DNA of 11,494 nt from Desulfobacterales bacterium (GTDB taxonomy: Bacteria > Desulfobacterota > DSM-4660 > Desulfatiglandales > B25-G16): the NCBI GenBank assembly GCA_030672485.1, contig DAOVGH010000009.1:1-11494 (forward strand). The letters run 5' to 3'. The notes below the pieces were generated by a model that had not been told where the DNA came from, did no database searches, and saw nothing but the letters and a program-made list of their open reading frames with translations. Below are positions 1 through 6,244 of the stretch, piece by piece (within the stretch, counting starts at the first letter, position 1; every line of letters starts with the position of its first letter). The translations under genes and the position numbers were made by a program.

Positions 1-682
1 AGATGAAATTTGTCATCTCTATCTGAGACGCCCTTACCCTCCGGTTAAAATAATTGAAGGCCACAACTGCCGGTATAGCTGCTGCCAGTCCTGATGCCGT
101 AGCAATGAGGGCCTCAGCTATACCGGGGGCCACAACCGCCAAACTGGCAGAACCTTTCATACCTATGGAGCTGAATGAGCTCATAATGCCCCAAACAGTC
201 CCAAATAGGCCAATGAAAGGGGAGGTATTGCCTGTAGTGGCTAAAAAGGTTAGCCCTCTTTCCAAACGAGAGCTTTGAGTGGACAGGACCTTCTTGACAG
301 CCCTCTGCACATTGTCCATAATCGGTTGCTGTGACTGAAGAGCCTTGGTTTCATCAGGATTACCTTGGAGCGTCCTAGATCGGTTAAATTCTGCGTAACC
401 AGCCCTGAAAATTTGGGCTAATGGGCTGAAACTGAATATCTTGGTCTCCAAATATACCTTACTTATCTCTCGGCTAGAGGAGAAAAGCTCCAAGAATCTT
501 TCGTTTTCATCCCTGAACTTCCTAAGCAATCTTAATTTCATGAAGATTATGGTCCACGAACAGAGGGAGAAGAAGAACAGGAGCAAGAGCACAAACTTTA
601 CCATCGGGCCAGCTTGAAATACCATCTGAACAATATCAGTTGTAAAGGGATCTGACCCTAGAGTTTGCAAAGCGTATACCAT
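1..682 (-). CDS. tolQ: TolQ, MotA/TolQ/ExbB-family proton channel subunit (3' end cut by window edge)
   Basis: TolQ is the inner-membrane proton-channel subunit of the Tol-Pal envelope complex. It works with TolR to energise TolA during outer-membrane constriction. The minus-strand frame is open from ATG 682 to the window edge and gives 227 residues, nearly the usual TolQ length of about 230, so only a few codons are missing. Visible features are a hydrophobic helix near residues 28-48 (FVLLLLFFFSLCSWTIIFM) and the family core: an ERGLTFLATTGNTSPFIGLFGTV-type segment around 140-163, then GIAEALIATASGLAAAIPAV near 188-207, which correspond to the last two membrane helices. An AGAGGT ribosome-binding site lies about 13 nt upstream of the ATG. 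It is divergent from the J-domain gene. ExbB is a close relative and cannot be fully excluded, but the N-terminal arrangement fits TolQ better; tolR would be expected just outside the window. Confidence 0.88.
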   Translation of the reverse strand, partial: MVYALQTLGSDPFTTDIVQMVFQAGPMVKFVLLLLFFFSLCSWTIIFMKLRLLRKFRDENERFLELFSSSREISKVYLETKIFSFSPLAQIFRAGYAEFNRSRTLQGNPDETKALQSQQPIMDNVQRAVKKVLSTQSSRLERGLTFLATTGNTSPFIGLFGTVWGIMSSFSSIGMKGSASLAVVAPGIAEALIATASGLAAAIPAVVAFNYFNRRVRASQIEMTNFI

Positions 683-727
683 TAGATATACTTTTACCTC
701 TGATTAATAGTAATTAACTATCATTAT

Positions 728-757
728 ATATTACTTAAAATAAAGTATAAAAGTCAA
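728..757 (-). promoter_or_regulatory. Candidate sigma-70 promoter for tolQ
   Basis: On the minus strand a TTGACT -35 element (752-757) is separated by 18 nt from a TAATAT -10 element (728-733). It lies about 45 bp upstream of the tolQ ATG, in the AT-rich gap shared with the divergent J-domain gene. A TATAAT at 723-728 is a second -10 candidate, but its spacing from TTGACT is too long (23 nt). Assigned on sequence match only. Confidence 0.4.
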
Positions 758-762
758 CTTAA

Positions 763-1632
763 ATGAACATACCAGGATTGCAGCATTTTTTTTCTTTTCT
801 ATCCCTGGCTCTTATGATATTTTATAGGGCCACCTTAGAATTTCGTAAATGTCTTGAATATGTTTTTTTTGAGGGGTCCCTTTTGTTGTTAAGAGACGGA
901 AGAATGCACGAAAACTACATATCCCCCCTCCTTCCTGAAGGCAGGACGAGAAGATGCCTTGCTTGTGGAACCGAGGATATTAAGCCGGCAAGACGTTATT
1001 GTTCAAGGCAATGCAGACAGAGGCTAATGTGGACCCTTTCCCTGTCTAACGGGTTGCTCATGACTCTCAATACACGATATGCAGCCTTTTCATTTACCGA
1101 ACACTACGTTGCCCTTGATGTGATGCCCACCTGGTCAAACAGGATATCAAGGTTTATCTATGAAAGAAAATCAGGTTATTCCCCTGCTAATGCCCTTAAG
1201 GAGCTAATCCTTGAGGCTGGCGAGGAGTGGTACAAAAAACGGAGTAGGCGGATTTCTCGTAGTTTTTCATCCCAGTCGGTTCTTGAAGAAAAGGCCCAAC
1301 ACAATATTAACCCCGATTCCATTAAGCCGAATACAAACAGAATCCCAAAACTATCCGCTGACCAGAAAAAGGCCCTCAGGCATCTTAGCATAAACATAGA
1401 CCGTTTGGCCTTTGGGGATTATGTCAGGGAGATTAAAAAAGCCTACAGGGAAATGGCGAAAGTTCATCATCCTGATAAAGGTGGTGACGGCGATAGGTTT
1501 AAGGAAATAAACAGGGCCCATGAACTTATGATACAATGGACAGAAGATCCCAAATTCCAATCAAACAATGCATTGCCCGGATGTTGGTCTTACAATGGTT
1601 ACAAAAACAGATGGTCACCCCCTTTATGGTAA
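763..1632 (+). CDS. Protein with N-terminal four-cysteine cluster and C-terminal J domain
   Basis: The product ends in a J domain (about residues 217-259): a YVREIKKAYREMAKVHHPDKGG helix-loop segment with the diagnostic HPD at 236-238, then a DRFKEINRAHELM helix. J domains stimulate the ATPase of DnaK-type Hsp70s, so a DnaK co-chaperone role is likely. It is not DnaJ: the J domain is C-terminal, and there is no Gly/Phe linker or CxxCxGxG repeat. Instead there is a likely zinc cluster C65-x2-C68-x11-C80-x3-C84 and an unassigned middle section (about 90-200). The client or target is unknown. The ATG at 763 lacks a visible ribosome-binding site and gives an odd hydrophobic N-terminus. ATG 904 (residue 48), preceded by a purine-rich AGAGACGGAAGA, is a serious alternative start and would give 242 residues. 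No co-directional neighbour suggests an operon. Confidence 0.75.
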   Translation: MNIPGLQHFFSFLSLALMIFYRATLEFRKCLEYVFFEGSLLLLRDGRMHENYISPLLPEGRTRRCLACGTEDIKPARRYCSRQCRQRLMWTLSLSNGLLMTLNTRYAAFSFTEHYVALDVMPTWSNRISRFIYERKSGYSPANALKELILEAGEEWYKKRSRRISRSFSSQSVLEEKAQHNINPDSIKPNTNRIPKLSADQKKALRHLSINIDRLAFGDYVREIKKAYREMAKVHHPDKGGDGDRFKEINRAHELMIQWTEDPKFQSNNALPGCWSYNGYKNRWSPPLW

Positions 1633-1691
1633 TAAACCTGCCCGTCATGGTCCTTTAAGGGTGAGGGGTGTTCGGGGGAAGGTGATGATCT

Positions 1692-1767
1692 TGGAGCCAC
1701 CGGGCGGGGTCGAACCGCCGACATCCTCATTACGAGTGAGGTGCTCTGCCATCTGAGCTACGGTGGC
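1692..1767 (-). tRNA. tRNA-Thr (anticodon CGU)
   Basis: The minus strand folds as a full cloverleaf of 76 nt including an encoded CCA. The acceptor arms are GCCACCG (1761-1767) and CGGTGGC. The D-arm is GCTCAGATGGCAGAGC. The anticodon stem CCTCA/TGAGG carries the loop CTCGTAA, so the anticodon is CGT, which reads the threonine codon ACG. The T-arm is GGCGG-TTCGACC-CCGCC. The discriminator base is T (U), acceptable for tRNA-Thr. No integrase or duplicated tRNA end was seen nearby, so there is no sign that this is an integration site. Confidence 0.96.
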
Positions 1768-1870
1768 CTTTTTGTCTTATATTTATACGTTTTTTGACCC
1801 AGAGTCCACCTTTTTGTGCCCTATTAAAAAACCAGGTACAGGGCAAATTTACTAAAAAAGCAGATTATGT

Positions 1871-1876
1871 AAGGAT
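1871..1876 (+). promoter_or_regulatory. Ribosome-binding site fixing the pyrF start at GTG 1884
   Basis: AAGGAT sits 7 nt before GTG 1884. The frame is also open upstream to a TTG at 1794, but that start has no ribosome-binding site and would add about 30 residues with no counterpart in the family. The site therefore decides for 1884. Confidence 0.65.
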
Positions 1877-1883
1877 AAGACCG

Positions 1884-2609
1884 GTGAAGAGGCCAAAGGA
1901 CTACCTCATATTCCCACTAGATGTACCAACCTATGAGGAGGCAATCCAGTGTGTAGAAACCCTAAAGGATCATGTAGGCGTTTTCAAGGTCGGCCTGGAA
2001 CTCTTTGTCAGTGTCGGGCCGAAGATCCTGAAGGCAATCAGAGAGAGAAGCGCGGCAGGCATATTTCTTGATCTAAAGTTTCATGATATACCTGCCACTG
2101 TGAAGAATGCCTTTCTCGCAGCAAGCGCCTACGGGGTAACATTTGCGACCGTACACTGTGATGAGGGAAAGGGTCTTCTCCGCTCCGTTGTTGAAAACAA
2201 CCCTTCGGGCACCAAGATATTAGCCGTCACCGTGCTTACAAGCCTCGAAAGCAAGGATTTGAAGGACTTAGGCTACATCGATAAATACGTTAAGGATATC
2301 ACAGAATTGGTCATGCTGAAGGCCAGGATGGCCAAGGAGGCTGGCTGTTCCGGTGTTGTTTGCTCTGGCCTGGAGGTCGAAAAAGTTAAGGCTGAGCTCG
2401 GAAGGGATTTTCTCGTTGTTACCCCTGGTATCAGGCCCACATGGTCTCTGGTAGGAGAGGATGATCAAAAGAGAATTATCACCCCGTATCAAGCAATAAA
2501 AGGGGGAGCCGATTACATAGTGGTGGGCAGGCCTATACGGAGTGCCGAAAAACCGATTGAGGCTACAAAAAGGGTCCTGGATGAGATCGAGATGGCAATC
2601 TCGGAGTAA
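1884..2609 (+). CDS. pyrF: Orotidine-5'-phosphate decarboxylase
   Basis: The enzyme decarboxylates OMP to UMP, the last step of de novo pyrimidine synthesis in the cytoplasm. From GTG 1884 it has 241 residues, the normal length for the bacterial enzyme. The (beta/alpha)8-barrel signatures are present in order: D13 in IFPLDVP, K35 in VFKVGLELF, and the catalytic D-x-K-x-x-D (D63, K65, D68) in FLDLKFHDIPATV. H91 follows at the end of the TVH strand, then a TVLTS loop near 116-120. The phosphate-binding end is VTPGIRP (179-185) and IVVGRPI (212-218). The gene stands alone: the upstream tRNA is on the other strand and nrdG converges on it 61 bp downstream, with no clear terminator between. No confident promoter was found between the tRNA and the start. 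Confidence 0.95.
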   Translation: MKRPKDYLIFPLDVPTYEEAIQCVETLKDHVGVFKVGLELFVSVGPKILKAIRERSAAGIFLDLKFHDIPATVKNAFLAASAYGVTFATVHCDEGKGLLRSVVENNPSGTKILAVTVLTSLESKDLKDLGYIDKYVKDITELVMLKARMAKEAGCSGVVCSGLEVEKVKAELGRDFLVVTPGIRPTWSLVGEDDQKRIITPYQAIKGGADYIVVGRPIRSAEKPIEATKRVLDEIEMAISE

Positions 2610-2670
2610 ATGCCTGGCCAATCCCTTAGCTCAGGAATCCTGCCGCGCCTCTTAAAGCAATACATGGAAA

Positions 2671-3375
2671 TCATCTTACAACACATCGCTGGACAAAACC
2701 CTCCATTATCTCCTTGTAAGAATTGATTTCTTCATCAGAGCAACCGCGCATATCTAAGAATTGATCATCTAATGCCTTGGAGGGGACAAACCTCTGCAAG
2801 ACATATAAACGGGAATCTTTTATTAACTGGCCGATCTTATATAAATCATCCTTTTCAAATCCGCCCCAGGACGCAACAACAGTTGTCCTGAATTCATAGT
2901 CCAATCCTGAATCCATAATCAGGCTGATACTGTCAAGAATCTTGGTCTTTTCTATCTTTCTCCTAATCACATATTCATACTTATCCAGAGATGTCTTTAT
3001 ATCCATGGCAATGTAGTCTACGGATCTAGATTGTATTATCCTTTCCAGCTTTGAGGGAAAACTCCCATTGGTATCCAATTTAATCAGATATCCCAGCCCC
3101 TTTACCGCCGATAAGAAATTCTCTAACTCACCTTGCAAAAGAGGTTCTCCGCCGGTTATTGTCACAGCATCAAGCTTTCCCTTCCGGCTATCCAAAAACG
3201 ACAATATCTCTTCCTCTTCTAGCCCGCCCGCAGCAAACCTCTTCCGCCGAAGGCTGACAAGCTCTGGATTGTGGCAATAGGGACATCTGAAATTGCACCC
3301 CTGAGCAAAAACAATAGCACAGATTTTGTCTGGATAATCGATGAGAGAAAATCTCTGAAAGCCCCCGATAATCAT
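2671..3375 (-). CDS. nrdG: Anaerobic ribonucleoside-triphosphate reductase activating protein (radical SAM)
   Basis: This activase uses a [4Fe-4S] cluster and S-adenosylmethionine to install the glycyl radical on NrdD. The radical SAM cluster motif is C27-x3-C31-x2-C34 within QGCNFRCPYCHNPEL, followed by the SAM-binding TGGEPLLQ (74-81) and LDTNGSFP. At 234 residues it is the longer NrdG type, with extra sequence after the SAM core, rather than the roughly 155-residue E. coli type. The opening IGGFQRFSLIDYPDKICAIVF is typical of this longer group. The ATG lies three bases after the nrdD stop, so the two genes are almost certainly co-transcribed and probably translationally coupled. Other radical SAM activases share the motif, but the nrdD neighbour makes the identification firm. 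Confidence 0.93.
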   Translation of the reverse strand: MIIGGFQRFSLIDYPDKICAIVFAQGCNFRCPYCHNPELVSLRRKRFAAGGLEEEEILSFLDSRKGKLDAVTITGGEPLLQGELENFLSAVKGLGYLIKLDTNGSFPSKLERIIQSRSVDYIAMDIKTSLDKYEYVIRRKIEKTKILDSISLIMDSGLDYEFRTTVVASWGGFEKDDLYKIGQLIKDSRLYVLQRFVPSKALDDQFLDMRGCSDEEINSYKEIMEGFVQRCVVR

Positions 3376-3378
3376 ATC

Positions 3379-5457
3379 TCAAATCTTGAACATCTTTCTT
3401 CTTCCAAATTCCTCTTGCTTTCCCCTGTTCCACTGCTTTACAGGCCTGAGATACCCAACAACCCTGGAATAAACCTCACATTCAGCACCACATTTCTCGC
3501 ATACCCCATGTTCTCCACTTAAATATCCATGAACAGGACACACACTAAATGTGGGGGTGATGGTAAAATAAGGAAGATGATAATTCTCACAGATCTTTCG
3601 TACCAACGATTTGACGCTACGGGGATTAGAAATCCTCTCACCTGCATAGATGTGCAGTACCGTTCCCCCTGTATATCTCTGCTGGATATCATCCTGCAAA
3701 TCAAGGGCCTCAAAAACATCATCCGTGAAGTTAACTGGTAGATGGGTAGAATTGGTATAGAAACATTGAACCCCCGGTGCGTGGCCTGCAGATATCATGT
3801 CAGGGTATCTTTCCCTATCAATCTTTGCCAAACTGTAGGACGTTCCCTCCGCGGGTGTAGCTTCAAGGTTATAATTATTTCCCGTCTCCTTCTGAAAATC
3901 TATCAACACTTCCCTCATAAAATCCAAGACCCTTGTGGCAAATCCCTTCCCCTCTTTGTCACCAACAGTCTTACCGAGTAAGTTCTGGCAGGCCTCATTC
4001 ATTCCAACAAGCCCAATAGTCGAAAAGTGATTCTTCCAGTATTCATTAAACCTCGTCTTTACATTCCTTAGGTAATACTTTGTATATGGATAAAGACCCC
4101 CATCTGTGAATCTTTCCAGAACTTTTCTCTTTATCTCCAAACTTTCTCTAGCCAGGATCATCAAATGTTTGAGTCGCCTGAAAAACTCATCCTCACTACT
4201 GCTTAGATAACCTATCCTTGGCATATTAATTGTCACAACACCTATAGAGCCTGTTAAAGGATTTGAACCAAAGAGTCCGCCTCCTCTCTTTTCCAACTGG
4301 CGATTATCTATTCGCAACCTGCAACACATGCTTCTCGCGTCCTCCGGGTTCATGTCTGAATTCACAAAATTGGAAAAATAGGGGACCCCATACTTGGCCG
4401 TCATCTCCCATAGATCATCGAGAATGGAATTTTCCCAGTCAAATTCCCTTGTAATATTGTATGTTGGAATGGGGAAGGTGAAGACCCTCCCTCTGGCATC
4501 CCCCTCTGCCATTACCTCTAAGAATGCCTTGTTAAACAAATCCATCTCTTTCTGAAAATCTCTATAGGTAGTATTTTGTGCTTTACCTCCGATAATGACA
4601 CATTGGTCTGCATAGTATTCAGGCACAGTAAGATCCAGTGTGACATTCGTAAAAGGGGTCTGAAACCCAACCCGTGTCGGCACATTGATATTAAAAATAA
4701 ACTCCTGTAAGGCCTGTTTTACCCCCATATAATTCAATCCATCGAATCTTACAAAAGGTGCCAGCAAGGTATCAAAATTCGAGAATGCCTGGGCACCTGC
4801 CGCCTCTCCTTGAAGTGTATAAAAGAAATTTACGATCTGCCCCAATGCACTCCTGAGGTGTCTGGCAGGCTTACTTTCTACCTTTCCCCATACCCCTCTG
4901 AATCCCTCAACTAACAGGTCAAAAAGATCCCAACCCACACAGTAGACAGACAGAAGGTTTAAATCATGAATGTGAAAATCACCTTCTATATTTGCCTCCC
5001 TTATCTCCGGAGAGTAGATTTCATTCAACCAGTAGATCTTGCTAACCTCTGAGAAAACGTAGTTATTCAACCCCTGAAGAGAGAACGCCATATTGCTGTT
5101 CTCATTAACCCTCCAGTCCGTTCTCTTTAGATATTGATCCACCAATTCCACGCTTGCCTTATTGGTAATCTCTCTAATTCTCGCGTGCTGGTCCCTGTAG
5201 ATAATATAGGCCTTGGCAGTTTTGCGATACGTAGAGGAAAGTAACACCTCCTCTACAATATCCTGAATTTCCTCTACTGTTGGGGCCTTTTCACCAATTA
5301 CCTGCTGGGCTAAATCTAAAACCTTGATAGTAAGCCTTTTAGCAACCTTTTCATCAAACTCCTTTGTTGCCTTTCCAGCCCTGGTTATGGCATTGGTAAT
5401 CTTTTTGGCCTCAAAGGCCACTGTTGTGCCGTCTCTTTTTTCTATCTCTGTAAACAT
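3379..5457 (-). CDS. nrdD: Anaerobic (class III) ribonucleoside-triphosphate reductase, glycyl-radical subunit
   Basis: NrdD reduces NTPs to dNTPs using an oxygen-sensitive glycyl radical. The 692 residues contain an N-terminal ATP-cone (about 3-95, opening FTEIEKRDGTTVAFEAKKI) that senses ATP/dATP. The catalytic barrel follows, with C173 (SVYCVGWDL) and an unusual adjacent pair C378-C379 (SMCCRLRIDN), one of which is the likely thiyl-radical site. GGGLFGSNPLTGSIGVVTIN (392-411) is typical of the family. The C-terminus carries a metal site (C640-x2-H643, C653-x2-C656, also C660) and the glycyl-radical loop SRVVGYL with G668. A GGAG site lies 10 nt before the ATG. The upstream promoter has NrdR-like boxes. 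Whether the reductant is formate or a thiol redoxin cannot be read with certainty from the sequence. Confidence 0.96.
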   Translation of the reverse strand: MFTEIEKRDGTTVAFEAKKITNAITRAGKATKEFDEKVAKRLTIKVLDLAQQVIGEKAPTVEEIQDIVEEVLLSSTYRKTAKAYIIYRDQHARIREITNKASVELVDQYLKRTDWRVNENSNMAFSLQGLNNYVFSEVSKIYWLNEIYSPEIREANIEGDFHIHDLNLLSVYCVGWDLFDLLVEGFRGVWGKVESKPARHLRSALGQIVNFFYTLQGEAAGAQAFSNFDTLLAPFVRFDGLNYMGVKQALQEFIFNINVPTRVGFQTPFTNVTLDLTVPEYYADQCVIIGGKAQNTTYRDFQKEMDLFNKAFLEVMAEGDARGRVFTFPIPTYNITREFDWENSILDDLWEMTAKYGVPYFSNFVNSDMNPEDARSMCCRLRIDNRQLEKRGGGLFGSNPLTGSIGVVTINMPRIGYLSSSEDEFFRRLKHLMILARESLEIKRKVLERFTDGGLYPYTKYYLRNVKTRFNEYWKNHFSTIGLVGMNEACQNLLGKTVGDKEGKGFATRVLDFMREVLIDFQKETGNNYNLEATPAEGTSYSLAKIDRERYPDMISAGHAPGVQCFYTNSTHLPVNFTDDVFEALDLQDDIQQRYTGGTVLHIYAGERISNPRSVKSLVRKICENYHLPYFTITPTFSVCPVHGYLSGEHGVCEKCGAECEVYSRVVGYLRPVKQWNRGKQEEFGRRKMFKI

Positions 5458-5485
5458 AGCGCCTACTCTCCATATATGTCTTCAT

Positions 5486-5498
5486 CCGCCGCAGGCGG
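5486..5498. repeat. Short GC-rich inverted repeat in the nrdD leader
   Basis: CCGCC-GCA-GGCGG is a perfect 5-bp inverted repeat around a 3-nt loop, about 30 nt upstream of the nrdD start and well above local GC content. A related CATAGGCGGA lies at about 5541-5550. It could be an interspersed repeat unit or a leader hairpin; no other full copy is present in the window. Confidence 0.4.
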
Positions 5499-5608
5499 GT
5501 TTAATAAATCCTACAATTCTCTCGGTCCCATCCAACCCCCCATAGGCGGACTAGATCGGCAAGAATAGTTTTATTTCTGGTCAGAGCTGTCTCTGGAACA
5601 TAATGCAA

Positions 5609-5650
5609 GCGCCCCCTAATGGGTAGCCATTACAAGGTGAGATTAGGCGC
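5609..5650 (-). other. Hairpin in the long nrdD leader
   Basis: In the minus-strand transcript GCGC-CTAAT (5642-5650) can pair with ATTAG-GGG-GCGC (5609-5620). This is a 9-bp stem with a 3-nt bulge and a 21-nt loop, within which GTA/TAC can pair again. It lies within the untranslated leader of about 250 nt predicted from the promoter at 5715-5743. No known riboswitch class was recognised. Confidence 0.4.
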
Positions 5651-5695
5651 AGCCGGTAAAAGAGGCCAGCCTTTCAGGCCATTCCGTGGCATTTT

Positions 5696-5711
5696 CCACA
5701 AGATGTTGTGT
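5696..5711 (-). promoter_or_regulatory. NrdR-like box 1
   Basis: CCACAAGATGTTGTGT contains the palindrome CACAA-N4-TTGTG and matches 13 of 16 positions of the NrdR-box consensus ACACWATATWTWGTGT as I recall it. It covers the predicted start of transcription of nrdDG. NrdR is the ATP/dATP-sensing repressor of ribonucleotide reductase genes and binds two such boxes side by side on the DNA. Confidence 0.65.
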
Positions 5712-5714
5712 CAG

Positions 5715-5743
5715 ACTATAATTGATATCCAATATAAAGTCAA
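5715..5743 (-). promoter_or_regulatory. Sigma-70 promoter of nrdDG
   Basis: On the minus strand TTGACT (5738-5743) is followed after exactly 17 nt by TATAGT (5715-5720), each one mismatch from consensus. Transcription would start near 5708, giving a leader of about 250 nt before the nrdD ATG. The -35 lies within NrdR-like box 2, and the start site within box 1. Confidence 0.65.
5727..5742 (-). promoter_or_regulatory. NrdR-like box 2
   Basis: ATCCAATATAAAGTCA matches about 11 of 16 NrdR consensus positions, including the AATAT core. It is offset by exactly 31 bp (three helical turns) from box 1, the typical spacing of NrdR box pairs. It overlaps the nrdDG -35 element. On its own it would be weak; the spacing and the target gene support it. 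Confidence 0.55.
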
Positions 5744-5871
5744 CACAGAAAAAACTGCCATGAACCAGTCGAATGCATTTTTCTGTATATCACTTTCCTT
5801 TAAGGGTTTCGAGGCGCCTACAGGTGTCAGTGTTGATGATTAAAAAGACAGAGAAGGGGTAAAGATTTCCC

Positions 5872-5900
5872 TTGACTTTCATTTATCATTTCATTAAAGA
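5872..5900 (+). promoter_or_regulatory. Candidate promoter of the cobalamin riboswitch/receptor transcript
   Basis: TTGACT (5872-5877) is followed after 17 nt by a weak TAAAGA (5895-5900). The predicted start near 5907 falls just before the first helix of the riboswitch (5910), where a riboswitch transcript is expected to begin. The -10 match is poor, so the exact position is uncertain. Confidence 0.45.
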
Positions 5901-5909
5901 CCTTAATAT

Positions 5910-6102
5910 ACGTTCAGGTGCTCGATAGGAGCTTAATAGGGAACCCTGTTAAAGTCGGGGATGGGCCCGCCGCTGTAACCCCGCCCTTTTCTTGCTTGAT
6001 AAGAAAGGGGAACCTTTTTAGCAGTTTTATGCCACTGTTCCATTAAGTCGGGATGGGAAGGCAGCTAAAAGGGCGGGGAAGTCAGAAGACCTGCCTGAAT
6101 GT
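5910..6102 (+). ncRNA. Cobalamin (B12) riboswitch aptamer
   Basis: The aptamer binds a cobalamin and controls the downstream receptor gene. The closing helix P1 is formed by ACGTTCAGG (5910-5918) and CCTGAATGT (6094-6102), 9 bp with one G-U. Conserved core parts are in order: GGTGCTC-GATA-GGAGC, AATAGGGAA, GCCGCTGTAA, GCCACTG, GTCGGGATGGGAAGGC, and the 3' B12 box AAGTCAGAAGACCTGCC. There is a longer peripheral arm than usual: CCCGCCCTTTT after the CTGTAA pairs with AAAAGGGCGGG near 6067-6078, and a small TTTCTT/AAGAAA hairpin lies beside it. The intrinsic terminator at 6159-6198 indicates transcriptional control: B12 binding should favour termination. Adenosyl- versus methyl-cobalamin selectivity cannot be decided by eye. 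Confidence 0.95.
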
Positions 6103-6103
6103 A

Positions 6104-6135
6104 AGGCCTAACCTTCGCGGACTGGGTTTAGCCTA
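6104..6135 (+). other. Hairpin between riboswitch aptamer and terminator
   Basis: AGGC-CTAA-CC can pair with GG-(GT)-TTAG-CCT across a loop of about 10 nt. It sits where an antiterminator or anti-antiterminator would be expected in the expression platform. The alternative pairings were not worked out, so its role is a guess. Confidence 0.35.
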
Positions 6136-6158
6136 AAGATCTCGAGGATAAAAAAGGG

Positions 6159-6198
6159 AAATCCCCGGATCGATTCAATTCGGTCCGGGGATTTTTTT
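6159..6198 (+). terminator. Intrinsic terminator of the cobalamin riboswitch
   Basis: ATCCCCGGA (6161-6169) pairs with TCCGGGGAT (6184-6192), extended inward by TCGA/TCGG pairing to about 13 bp, and is followed by seven T (6192-6198). It lies between the aptamer and the receptor start, so it is the expression platform rather than the end of another gene. Confidence 0.92.
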
Positions 6199-6244
6199 CT
6201 CTGGACCTGGAAGGCAGTTCAAAAACTTAGGAAAGGAGGATCAA

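Noticed and set aside
54..278. Plus-strand open frame of 74 codons
   Set aside because: It is antisense to the clear tolQ coding sequence and has no family features of its own.
1692..1767. tRNA-Thr as an integration site for a mobile element
   Set aside because: No integrase, no repeat of the tRNA 3' end and no foreign cargo were found around it.
1794..1883. Longer pyrF starting at TTG 1794
   Set aside because: No ribosome-binding site, an unconserved-looking 30-residue extension, and a good AAGGAT site in front of GTG 1884.
2632..2642. Palindrome CAGGAATCCTG between pyrF and nrdG as a terminator
   Set aside because: The loop would be one base and there is no T-run on either strand.
5619..5843. 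Plus-strand open frame of 74 codons between nrdD and the riboswitch
   Set aside because: It runs across the NrdR-like boxes and nrdDG promoter, has no ribosome-binding site and resembles no family.
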